Shown here in pieces: positions 1-7,236 of a DNA stretch of 11,745 nucleotides. The stretch covers positions 1-11,745 of the forward strand of contig JAJYHP010000125.1 of the NCBI GenBank assembly GCA_021784715.1, given 5' to 3'. Both the position numbers and the translations under genes were made by a program. Position 1 is the first letter of the stretch; each line of letters starts with the position of its first letter. Source of the DNA: a bacterium. Lineage in GTDB: Bacteria > Eremiobacterota > Eremiobacteria > Baltobacterales > Baltobacteraceae. The notes beneath the pieces are model-generated. The model made no database searches, was not told the DNA's origin, and saw only the letters and a list, made by a program, of their open reading frames with translations.

Positions 1-21
1 TGCGGCAGCGTTCGCCCGGGA

Positions 22-3000
22 ATGCCGGATTCGGCCGGCAACGGATCCAGAGCCCACCGCAAAGCGGCTGTCTTAACAGTGGCCGCCGGTACTGTATCGC
101 CCTGGCAGGTTCGCGACGAGTTCGCGCGGCTCGTTATCGGCGATCTCCACGGCCCCGCCTTTGGGCCGCGAGAGACACTCCCGGCAAGCCCGCTCGTTCG
201 AGATCGCTATCTCGTCGGAATGCTCGCGCCGCGCGACGTCCGCACCGATCCGGCGCGTTTCGACGAAGCAAGCAATCTCGAAGGCGACGGCGAGGAAGGC
301 GCGGAGAGCGATCGCACTGCGGCAGTAGGCTTTTTCCCGTCCTCGCTCGGCCTAAGTTTTTCCGTCGATGCCGAAGCGACCGAGATCGAGGTGCTCGCAA
401 GTTGGGGGCATTACCGTAAGGAGCAGCGCGCTGCCGACGAGTTGCGTGCGATCGAGGGCTTTTACATCCGCAAGCGCGACGCCGACAAGGAGATGCTCTC
501 GATCTGGCAGCGCTATGACCGCGAAGGAACCGTGCGCGTCGCGTTGGTCGACGGTGATATCGAAGCAACCATGCCGGTCCCCGAGCAACCCGCCGTGGTT
601 ATTCGCGGGCGCGCCCGCCGACGAAATGACGGCAGCCGGTTAGTAACGATCTTTCTTGTCAACGAACAAACATCGATAAAACGGAACGCCGACGAGCGCT
701 GGCTCTTCCAAGCCGCACTCACCGTGCGCGATCCCGCCGCGCGCCCCATCTTTCTCGAACGCAGCTATGGCGAGCCCACCCACGCAGAGGCTGATGACGA
801 GCGCGCGCAGCTCGGCATGCTCTATCGCGATGCGCTGGAGTTTGCGGTCGGCCACGGGGTCGCCGTTCGCGCCGAGCGCGCTCCCGGCGAGGAGCGCCGC
901 GCCATTTCGATTTCAACCTGCAACGTCCCAACCTACGAACTCGCGCGCACCGATCAACCGATTGTCGCGGAGAACCCGTTGCTTTCACCGCTCGAACGCG
1001 ACATGGCCGTGCTCGCCGCGACGCCCGATGCACAATTTCGCGAACGGCTTCAACCCATCGTTACGGCCTACCGAGCCTGGATCGACGCGCAAGAACAGCG
1101 CGTCGCCGATCCCGCACAGCGCCTCGCTGCACACGAAGAAGCCGCGCGCGATGCCATCACGCAAGCGCGAACCATCGCGACGCGCATTGAGGCGGGCATC
1201 GCCATCTTGGAGAGCGACAGCAATGCCGCCGAGGCATTCCGCTTTGCCAACGAAGCGATGTGGCAGCAGCGTATCCGGCAACTTGCGATTGCGCAGCGTC
1301 GCAGCCTTTCCGACGCAGCAAGCTCCGATGAAGCGAAAAGCGCAGTTCCGCCGCTCGAGGAGTTCGTTCGCTTGGTCGACGTTCCGGCGAACCGCTCGTG
1401 GCGGCTCTTTCAGATCGCATTCATCTGCCTAAACCTGCCGTCGCTAGTCGACCCACGCCACAGCGAACGTTCCGGCGACGATGCCGTTCTCGATCTGCTC
1501 TTCTTCCCAACCGGCGGCGGCAAAACGGAGGCCTATCTCGGCCTCGTTGCGTTTACGCTGGCGATTCGGCGCTTGCAAGGCACGCTCGATAGCGATGAAG
1601 GTCCACTCGATGGTTCCGAAGGGGTCGCGGTCTTCATGCGCTATACGCTGCGGCTCCTCACCTCTCAGCAGTTCGCCCGCGCATCGGCACTCATTTGCGC
1701 CTGCGAGGTGCTTCGCCGCAACAAGGCGGCCGCAGACGCGCGCTGGGGCACCGTGCCGTTTCGCCTCGGCCTCTGGATCGGGCAGAACACGACGCCGAAT
1801 TATTTCAAAGCCGCACTCGATGCAGTCGAGGCCGCACGCCAGCGCAGCGGCTACACCGGCGGCTATTCCAATCCGCTCCAACTCGCCGCCTGCCCGTGGT
1901 GCGGGGCCGGCCTGGAGGTGGGGCGCGACATCAAGCCCGACAAAGTGCGCTGGCGCACGCTGCTTTTCTGCTCGGATCCCTTCGGCACGTGCGCGTTTAC
2001 CGAACGGCGAGCCCCCGGCGAGGGGATTCCCGTGGTCACCACCGACGAAGAGGTCTATCGGCTGCTACCGGCGTTCCTCATCGCAACGATCGATAAGTTT
2101 GCGCGCCTGCCCTGGCTTGGACCGATGCACCTGCTCTTCGGGCGCACCTATCAGCGCTGCGAGCGACACGGTTTCCGTTCGCACGATCTCGACCGCTCAT
2201 CGGGATACGAGGAGAACGACCGCCATAATGCCGCGGGCTCGGTGCCGGCGCATAAAACCGTGGCGTGCAATCGTTTACGCCCGCCGGATCTCATCATTCA
2301 AGATGAGTTGCACCTCATCTCCGGCCCGCTCGGAACGCTCGCCGGGCTCTACGAGACCGCAATCGATCGACTTGCCTCGGTGTGCATCGGCGGGATCACC
2401 GTTCGTCCGAAGGTGGTTGCCTCCACCGCGACGATCCGTCGCGCAGCGTCACAGGTCAACGCGCTCTTCGCGCGCCGCTTAAGCCTCTTCCCGCCGCCGG
2501 TACTCGACGCGGGCGAAACGTTTTTTGCACGCGAGACACCGCCGTCGCAAACGGCACCCGGCCGCCTCTACGTCGGCATTTGCGCGCGGGGGCAGCGCCT
2601 TAAAGCCGCCGAAGCACGCATGTCGATCTCCATTCTCGCCGCCGCGCAGAAAGTCTTCGACCGCTACGGCGAGGCGGCCGATCCATATATGACGATGCTC
2701 GATTATTTTAGTTCGCTTCGCGAGCTCGCCGGCATGCGTCGCCTCGTTGATGACGACGTGCGACAGCGCCTCTCGATGGCGGCAACGCGCGGTTTAGGGA
2801 AACGCTCCACGGCTCTAACGGTCAAGGAGCTGACCAGCCGCATGAGTTCCGGCGAGATTCCTAAAACGCTCGACGGTCTCACCGTGAGTTTCGCTCCTGG
2901 GACGCGTAGCGGTTATAACGGGCCCTTCGACGTCGTCCTCGCAACCAACATGATCTCGGTCGGCGTGGACGTGCCGCGCCTAGGGCTGATGATAGTTGTG

Positions 3001-3720
3001 GGGCAGCCGAAATCGACCGCCGAGTACATTCAGGCGACCAGCCGTATCGGCCGAGAAGCGAACAGACCCGGTATCGTTTTTACTCTCTACAACTGGGCGC
3101 GGCCGCGCGATCTCTCGCATTACGAACGCTTCGAATTCGACCACGCAACCTTTTACCGACAAGTGGAACCGCTCTCGCTTACGCCGTTTTCCAGCCGCGC
3201 ACTCGATCGAGCGTTAGCGGCAGTTCTCGTGGGTATCGTCCGCCAGGAAAACGCTCACCTGCCACTGGGCAACTCGCTGAATCCCGACGAAGCCGCGCAG
3301 ATTGCACCGCTCGTCGAACGCGACGTCCGCGCAGCCGTCGATGCACTTGCGCGGCGCGCGGCGCGCGTTCATCCCGATCCTCGCGTGGCAGCGGAGGTTC
3401 GCCGCCGCGCCGACGAACTGCTCGATATCTGGCTCGATCGGCAACGCATCGCGCAACGTCATCAGGCACCGCTTTCCTATGGAGGCGGGGCGAAAAGAAA
3501 ATCACTCCTCGAGCCTCCGGGGAAGCGCCGTTGGGGCCGCTGGTCGGCGCCCAATTCCCTGCGCGAAACCGAGCACAACGTGAACCTTTTGCTCGCCGTC
3601 GACGATACGAGCGTTGACGAGGCGCCGCCGTATCATCTAACAACCGCAGCCGCGGCTGCCGCGCCCACCGCCCCGAATTTCGAGGACGAGGATTTCGATG
3701 AGCGTGACGATGACCGCTAA
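22..3720 (+). CDS. drmA: DISARM helicase DrmA
   Basis: Large superfamily 2 helicase of the DISARM anti-phage system; in characterised systems DrmA works with DrmB as a DNA-binding complex that blocks incoming phage DNA. The 1232-residue frame shows an N-terminal GDLHGPAFGP...RDRYLVGMLAPR block typical of DrmA, a helical region (about 330-430), Walker A FFPTGGGKTEAY (K501), a zinc ribbon (C624, C627, C650, C657), an IATIDKF motif (687-693), a DELH box (D761-H764), motif III STAT (801-804), motif V-like SVGVDVP (979-985) and motif VI QATSRIGR (1004-1011). The C-terminus is an alanine run followed by a strongly acidic tail. The start is uncertain: the frame is open to base 1, ATG 22 has no clear ribosome site, and GTG 79 (residue 20) lies just before the conserved region. 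The gene overlaps drmB by 23 bases. Family and role are known; class is inferred from neighbours. Confidence 0.93.
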   Translation: MPDSAGNGSRAHRKAAVLTVAAGTVSPWQVRDEFARLVIGDLHGPAFGPRETLPASPLVRDRYLVGMLAPRDVRTDPARFDEASNLEGDGEEGAESDRTAAVGFFPSSLGLSFSVDAEATEIEVLASWGHYRKEQRAADELRAIEGFYIRKRDADKEMLSIWQRYDREGTVRVALVDGDIEATMPVPEQPAVVIRGRARRRNDGSRLVTIFLVNEQTSIKRNADERWLFQAALTVRDPAARPIFLERSYGEPTHAEADDERAQLGMLYRDALEFAVGHGVAVRAERAPGEERRAISISTCNVPTYELARTDQPIVAENPLLSPLERDMAVLAATPDAQFRERLQPIVTAYRAWIDAQEQRVADPAQRLAAHEEAARDAITQARTIATRIEAGIAILESDSNAAEAFRFANEAMWQQRIRQLAIAQRRSLSDAASSDEAKSAVPPLEEFVRLVDVPANRSWRLFQIAFICLNLPSLVDPRHSERSGDDAVLDLLFFPTGGGKTEAYLGLVAFTLAIRRLQGTLDSDEGPLDGSEGVAVFMRYTLRLLTSQQFARASALICACEVLRRNKAAADARWGTVPFRLGLWIGQNTTPNYFKAALDAVEAARQRSGYTGGYSNPLQLAACPWCGAGLEVGRDIKPDKVRWRTLLFCSDPFGTCAFTERRAPGEGIPVVTTDEEVYRLLPAFLIATIDKFARLPWLGPMHLLFGRTYQRCERHGFRSHDLDRSSGYEENDRHNAAGSVPAHKTVACNRLRPPDLIIQDELHLISGPLGTLAGLYETAIDRLASVCIGGITVRPKVVASTATIRRAASQVNALFARRLSLFPPPVLDAGETFFARETPPSQTAPGRLYVGICARGQRLKAAEARMSISILAAAQKVFDRYGEAADPYMTMLDYFSSLRELAGMRRLVDDDVRQRLSMAATRGLGKRSTALTVKELTSRMSSGEIPKTLDGLTVSFAPGTRSGYNGPFDVVLATNMISVGVDVPRLGLMIVVGQPKSTAEYIQATSRIGREANRPGIVFTLYNWARPRDLSHYERFEFDHATFYRQVEPLSLTPFSSRALDRALAAVLVGIVRQENAHLPLGNSLNPDEAAQIAPLVERDVRAAVDALARRAARVHPDPRVAAEVRRRADELLDIWLDRQRIAQRHQAPLSYGGGAKRKSLLEPPGKRRWGRWSAPNSLRETEHNVNLLLAVDDTSVDEAPPYHLTTAAAAAAPTAPNFEDEDFDERDDDR
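3688..3692 (+). promoter_or_regulatory. Ribosome binding site for drmB
   Basis: GAGGA lies five bases before ATG 3698, inside the acidic-tail codons of drmA; a second GAGG sits at 3682-3685. It decides the drmB start at 3698 over the in-frame ATG at 3710, which would be 17 bases away. Confidence 0.7.
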
Positions 3721-5542
3721 CACGTCGGGGCGCCCGCGGGTCGGCAGCATTCGGCCTAGCCAAATGCTCTATGCCTATGGTGTCGGCGCGCTCGTCGACC
3801 TTCCCAATTTTGCCGTCGTGGTGGCGGGGCTTCAGGCGTGGAGCCGCCCGGAGGAAACGATAAGCGAGCCGCGCCTACTCGCCGCGGTCCAGGCGGCACT
3901 CGGCCCGCAGGTTTCGCAACTCGTAGCTATACCTTGGAAAGAAGAGTCGCGAAACCCAACGGAAGACTGGGCAAAAATCGGGGTTCCGGTCATCCCCTTC
4001 CCGCGATGGATGCGCTGCACACGCTGCAACCTGCTCTCCACGATCGACGGGGGGCTCTTCACGTTCAAGGAGGATATCTACCATCCCGAACGCGCGCGCT
4101 TCGAACACCGCGGCTGCGGAAAAGGGAAGGCGCCGGCGGTCGTCCCCGCGCGCTTCGTCATGGCCTGCGTCAACGGTCACCTCGACGAATTTCCCTGGCA
4201 AGAATTCGCCCACGGTTATAAGCCGTGCGCAGCCGGCGGCGGAACGCTCGAGCTCTCCGAGCCCGGCAGCGGCACACGCTCGACCGAAGTACTCGTGCGA
4301 TGCCACGGTTGCGGCGCCTCTGCGATCGTGTTGAAGGCATTCGACCGCGAGGCAAAAGAGCGGCCGGCCTGTCGCGGTCGACATCCACATCTACGAACGT
4401 TCGAGCGCTGTAGCGAAGTCGCGCAACCGCTTTTACTCGGCGCCTCAAACACCTGGTTCGGCATAACGTTAAGCGCACTCTTTATTCCGGTGAGCGCTGC
4501 CGGGGCGATTGACGATGATGTTGACGCGCTTTGGGTTCATCTTGATATTCCACTAATTCGCGATGAATCGACGCTCGAATCGGCACTGACGTTTAATCCG
4601 GTGCTAGAAACGTTACGCGTGTATGCCGTCGCCGATTTGTGGGAGGTCGTCGAGAGACGGCGCAATGGAGAACGCGCGCAGGCGGCGCTTACGGATCTGC
4701 GACGCCCCGAATGGCTGCAATTCACGCACCCGTCCGATTCGCAGGGCGCGCCCGATTTCACGATCGCCGAACGCAGCGTACCGGAACGACATCGCGGCTC
4801 GATCGCGCAAGTCGTGGCGGCGACGCGCCTCCGCGAGACGACCGCCTCGATCGCGTTTGCACGGATCGACCCGCCCGATCTTGCGGACGTTGACGATACT
4901 AGCTCCCTCCACCGCGTATCGCTGACGAGCGGGCCAACCTTCTGGGTTCCGGCAGTCGAGTCTCGCGGCGAAGGGCTCTTCTTTCGGCTACCCGAGGAAC
5001 GCGTGCGCGCCTGGGAAGATGCGGCGCAAAAGTCGCCGCGGATCGCACGGCTCCGAGACGCGGTACTGCACCGTTTTGGCCCACACGCATGGCCGGCGAC
5101 GCGATATGTATTGCTTCATTCGCTCGCTCACGCATTGATAAACGAGCTCGCCCTCGAGTGCGGATATAACGCCGCGTCGTTGCGCGAGCGTATCTACGCC
5201 TCCGATGGAAACCACGAGGATCCCATGGCCGGCATCCTCATCTACACCGCGGCGCCAGACTCGGAGGGAACCCTCGGGGGACTGGTTGCCATGGCCGAGA
5301 CTGCAACCTTCGACCGGATCCTCGCCGAGGCGTTACATCGCTCGATGTTCTGTAGTTCCGACCCACTCTGCGCCGAGCACGAACCAAGCGACGACGACGG
5401 TACTCAGCACGGCGCCGCTTGCCATAGCTGCCTCTTTATTCCGGAGACGAGCTGCGAGCGCAACAACCGCATCCTGGAACGCGCAACGCTCGTGGAGACG
5501 ATGGGTTGCCGCGATCTCGCGTTCTTCTCCGACATGCTGTGA
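3698..5542 (+). CDS. drmB: DISARM DUF1998 protein DrmB
   Basis: DrmB, the DUF1998 partner that forms a complex with the DrmA helicase in DISARM. The 614-residue product opens with the family signature RVGSIRPSQMLYAYGVGALVDLP. Next come cysteines C107, C110, C140 and C157 (CxxC, later CVNGH followed by LDEFPW), a second metal-like set (C202, C205, C225, C238), and the DUF1998 core HSLAHALINELALECGY (474-490). A C-terminal cysteine cluster closes it: C552-SSDPL-C558, C575-HS-C578 and C586, in the context FIPETSCERNN. The many CxxC pairs suggest bound zinc. The start overlaps the end of drmA by 23 bases and the stop overlaps the preferred start of drmC by 4, so the three subunits are probably made in step. 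Length and motifs are complete, with no frameshift. I see no enzymatic motif; a structural or DNA-loading role is known from the family rather than visible here. Confidence 0.95.
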   Translation: MSVTMTANTSGRPRVGSIRPSQMLYAYGVGALVDLPNFAVVVAGLQAWSRPEETISEPRLLAAVQAALGPQVSQLVAIPWKEESRNPTEDWAKIGVPVIPFPRWMRCTRCNLLSTIDGGLFTFKEDIYHPERARFEHRGCGKGKAPAVVPARFVMACVNGHLDEFPWQEFAHGYKPCAAGGGTLELSEPGSGTRSTEVLVRCHGCGASAIVLKAFDREAKERPACRGRHPHLRTFERCSEVAQPLLLGASNTWFGITLSALFIPVSAAGAIDDDVDALWVHLDIPLIRDESTLESALTFNPVLETLRVYAVADLWEVVERRRNGERAQAALTDLRRPEWLQFTHPSDSQGAPDFTIAERSVPERHRGSIAQVVAATRLRETTASIAFARIDPPDLADVDDTSSLHRVSLTSGPTFWVPAVESRGEGLFFRLPEERVRAWEDAAQKSPRIARLRDAVLHRFGPHAWPATRYVLLHSLAHALINELALECGYNAASLRERIYASDGNHEDPMAGILIYTAAPDSEGTLGGLVAMAETATFDRILAEALHRSMFCSSDPLCAEHEPSDDDGTQHGAACHSCLFIPETSCERNNRILERATLVETMGCRDLAFFSDML

Positions 5543-6312
5543 CCGTCGGGAACATCGTCGCCGATCTCCTTTCCGACCTATCGCCGGAGTATTGCCGGCG
5601 ACTCGTTCCATTGCTGAGCGGCGCTGCGAATCTGAATGAAATTACGCGCGCCGGCCTTATGCGTGCGATGGCCGACGAGGGTGCCGCGCTGCAGGCGCTT
5701 ACGGCGCTCAAACGCATTCGCGAGACCGATGCGTCACTGTCGTGCTCGAGCGTTGCGATCGCGTTAGAAACTGCTCTCGCCGTCGCAGCGCGAAATGCCG
5801 ACGATCTCCAAATCGATGTTGTCTGGACCGGACCATCGGTGCCGGGCACCTCGGCACGCCGAAGCGCCGCCACGCTTCTGGGGTTGATTCGCTCGGCGAA
5901 TCACGAGCTGCTTGTCGTCTCGTTTGCATCGTTTCAGATTCCCGACGCAATGTTTGCTTTTCGCGAGGCGGCAGCGCGCGGGGTTTCCCTTCACTTCGTT
6001 CTGGAGTCGCCCGAGGAGAGCTCCGGCAGGTTCCGCGGTAACGACGATGTATCCGAGTTTCGACAAATACCGAATGCACGCGCATACGTGTGGCCAAAAG
6101 AATTGCGGCCGCCGGGCGGGCTCTTACACGCAAAAGCCGTCGTTGCGGACCGCAACCGCGCGCTGGTAACGAGTGCGAACCTCACCGCGAATGCAATCGA
6201 CGTGAATATCGAGCTAGGGCTTTTCGTCCAAAGCGAAGTGGTCGCCGGCCGCATCGCGGGGCACGTTTTCGGGCTTATCGACGGCGGGGTGCTGATGGCT
6301 CTGCCGAGCTAA
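5539..6312 (+). CDS. drmC: DISARM phospholipase-D-fold protein DrmC
   Basis: DrmC, the phospholipase-D-superfamily component of DISARM, probably a nuclease-like protein; in the first characterised system it was reported as largely dispensable for protection. The 257-residue product has an N-terminal helical region, the family block VWTGP (95-99) followed by a helix and LLVVSFASF strand, and one complete HKD motif: H197-x-K199-x4-D204, with downstream N214 and E225 in TSAN...NIELGL. One HKD per chain means the active site should form in a dimer, as in bacterial Nuc-type enzymes (family knowledge). The start chosen is GTG 5539, giving a GTGA overlap with the drmB stop. A longer in-frame TTG start at 5506 adds 11 residues without family resemblance. 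No methyltransferase gene follows, unlike class 2 DISARM. Confidence 0.9.
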   Translation: MTVGNIVADLLSDLSPEYCRRLVPLLSGAANLNEITRAGLMRAMADEGAALQALTALKRIRETDASLSCSSVAIALETALAVAARNADDLQIDVVWTGPSVPGTSARRSAATLLGLIRSANHELLVVSFASFQIPDAMFAFREAAARGVSLHFVLESPEESSGRFRGNDDVSEFRQIPNARAYVWPKELRPPGGLLHAKAVVADRNRALVTSANLTANAIDVNIELGLFVQSEVVAGRIAGHVFGLIDGGVLMALPS

Positions 6313-6344
6313 TCTCAATCCATGGGAACGTCGTAGCATCTCGA

Positions 6345-6373
6345 TTGCAGCTTTCGGTGAGGTCTGCCATACT
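6345..6373 (+). promoter_or_regulatory. Putative promoter of the solitary antitoxin
   Basis: TTGCAG (6345-6350) and CATACT (6368-6373) are separated by 17 bases, matching 3/6 and 4/6 of the sigma-70 consensus. The -10 element ends six bases before ATG 6380, so the transcript would start at about the start codon. No Shine-Dalgarno sequence precedes that ATG, which fits leaderless translation. Moderate to weak evidence on its own. Confidence 0.4.
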
Positions 6374-6379
6374 GCGCGC

Positions 6380-6634
6380 ATGGCGAAATTTATTGAGCGC
6401 TCCTCCGACGGCATCACCGACTTCACCGAGCTTCTCGACGCCGCCGAACATGGCGAAACAATCGTTTTTACCAGGCGCGGGCGGCCGGTAGCGCACCTAG
6501 CCCCGGCGCGCTCCCAATCCACTGCCGACGATGATGAGGCGACCGCCACCGTCGAGCGAATCCTCGCCCGAAGCCATCGGGTCGGACTTCCTGGCGAGGA
6601 CATGATCGGCGAGGGCCGACGCCCTCGGTCTTGA
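6380..6634 (+). CDS. Orphan Phd/VapB-type antitoxin
   Basis: Small type II antitoxin of the Phd/YefM fold, 84 residues. The N-terminal DNA-binding part contains FTELLDAAEHGETIVFTRRGRPVAHLAP (15-42), with the TRRGRPVA signature of the family. The C-terminal part (about 58-82) ends in EDMIGEGRR, the toxin-wrapping tail usual in antitoxins paired with PIN-domain VapC toxins. No PIN domain or any other toxin frame follows: the stop lies inside the promoter of the next antitoxin gene. It may be the remnant of a pair, an anti-addiction antitoxin acting against toxins elsewhere, or a plain autoregulator. The gene lies 67 bases after drmC and appears to have its own promoter. Family call is secure; the partner assignment is inference from the tail. 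Confidence 0.8.
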   Translation: MAKFIERSSDGITDFTELLDAAEHGETIVFTRRGRPVAHLAPARSQSTADDDEATATVERILARSHRVGLPGEDMIGEGRRPRS

Positions 6635-6660
6635 CGCTGCCCATAGCCGAACCGTACAAT
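6631..6660 (+). promoter_or_regulatory. Promoter of the YefM-RelE module
   Basis: TTGACG (6631-6636) and TACAAT (6655-6660), spacer 18, each match 5/6 of the sigma-70 consensus, the best promoter in the window. The -35 box overlaps the stop of the preceding antitoxin gene. Initiation six to nine bases after the -10 box would fall at 6666-6669, just before ATG 6670, so the mRNA would be essentially leaderless and ATG 6661 would be too close to be transcribed. Confidence 0.6.
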
Positions 6661-6676
6661 ATGGACATTATGGACA
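6660..6676 (+). repeat. 9-bp-period tandem repeat at the antitoxin start
   Basis: TATGGACA occurs at 6660-6667 and again at 6669-6676, duplicating the start codon (ATG 6661 and ATG 6670, in frame). Together with CGTACA at 6653-6658 it makes three 5/6 matches to TGTACA at 9-base spacing. TGTACA is the core reported for YefM-family operators, so this may be an autoregulatory operator over the -10 box; that reading is inference. Confidence 0.35.
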
Positions 6677-6936
6677 CAACCAGCACGACGATCCCAGCGA
6701 CGGAGCTGCGCGAGCGCGGAAGCGAAATTATCAACCGCGTCGCCTATGGCGCTGAAGAAGTCGTTCTCACGCGAAGAGGAAAGCCGATCGCCGCGCTCAT
6801 CTCCCTGGCGGCGCTTGAGGAGCTGCATCGCCTCGAAGATGCCGAAGATCTCGCTGCCGCGGCAACGGCCCTTGAAGACGTGCGCTTGCATGGCGCGATT
6901 TCCTTCGAGGAAGTGAAGGCTCGTTACGGCTTATAG
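6670..6936 (+). CDS. Phd/YefM-family antitoxin
   Basis: Type II antitoxin that should bind and neutralise the RelE-like toxin encoded just downstream and repress its own promoter. The 88-residue product shows the Phd/YefM DNA-binding domain: TIPATELRERGSEIINRV (7-24), then EEVVLTRRGKPIAALIS (29-45). A toxin-binding helix rich in Glu and Asp (49-72) follows, and the tail ISFEEVKARYGL is common in antitoxins of RelE-type pairs. I chose ATG 6670 because the strong promoter would start the transcript near 6667. ATG 6661 is in frame three codons earlier, and TTG 6631 is the -35 box rather than a start. The last codons overlap the frame of the toxin's homologous N-terminus by 11 bases. Confidence 0.9.
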   Translation: MDTTSTTIPATELRERGSEIINRVAYGAEEVVLTRRGKPIAALISLAALEELHRLEDAEDLAAAATALEDVRLHGAISFEEVKARYGL

Positions 6937-6964
6937 CGTCGCCTTTTCGCGATCGACGCTGAAG
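6915..6964 (+). other. Toxin N-terminus encoded ahead of any usable start
   Basis: In the toxin frame, codons from 6929 read A-Y-S-V-A-F-S-R-S-T-L-K, the first beta strand and start of helix 1 of a RelE/ParE fold, running directly into the GTG at 6965. No ATG, GTG or TTG lies in this frame between the stop at 6914-6916 and 6965. GAAGG at 6915-6919 stands six bases before ACG 6926-6928, exactly where an ATG would be expected. A T-to-C change at 6927 would have turned ATG into ACG and is silent in the antitoxin (Tyr TAT to TAC). Frame and motif are seen; the mutation is inferred. Confidence 0.6.
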
Positions 6965-7207
6965 GTGTTGGATCATCTCGAACCGTCGCTGCGGCGAACG
7001 ATTATTTCGAGAGTCGAACGTCTCGCTGAGAATCCCCGGCCACGCGGCGTCAAGAAACTTGTCGGAGGTACCGGCGAGTTGCGAATTCGCGTCGGTGATT
7101 ATCGCGTTATCTACACGGTCGATGACGGCGTGTTGCTCATCCTCGTGCTTGAAATCGGCCCGCGCAAAGATATCTATCGTCGGGGGCGTCGAACGAAAAA
7201 AGTGTAA
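6965..7207 (+). CDS. RelE/ParE-family toxin, 5' start altered
   Basis: Type II toxin of the RelE/ParE superfamily; RelE members cut mRNA in the ribosome A site, ParE members poison gyrase. From the first canonical start (GTG 6965) it has 80 residues. A helix pair (4-22, SLRRTIISRVERLAENP) is followed by KKLVGG (31-35), then ELRIRVGDYRVIYTVDD (38-54), LLILVLEIG (57-65) and PRKDIYRR (66-73). R42, R47, R67 and Y71 sit where RelE-type toxins keep their basic and tyrosine active residues. The true family length, about 93 residues, is reached only by beginning at ACG 6926, which adds the missing first strand. A GTG-start product would lack that strand and may not fold. So this is either weakly expressed from a non-canonical start or a recent pseudogene. 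The antitoxin stop lies at 6936. Confidence 0.82.
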   Translation: MLDHLEPSLRRTIISRVERLAENPRPRGVKKLVGGTGELRIRVGDYRVIYTVDDGVLLILVLEIGPRKDIYRRGRRTKKV

Positions 7208-7236
7208 CCGGCGCCTCGGCGTCGAAGGCGCGCGCC

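Noticed and set aside
5506..5538. Longer DrmC beginning at TTG 5506
   Set aside because: It would overlap drmB by 37 bases and add 11 residues with no family resemblance; GTG 5539 gives the common 4-base GTGA overlap.
6627..6641. Codons reading G-L-D-A-A after the orphan antitoxin, like the first strand of a PIN toxin
   Set aside because: A match of three or four residues has no weight; the same bases form the -35 region of the next promoter and no PIN-like sequence follows.
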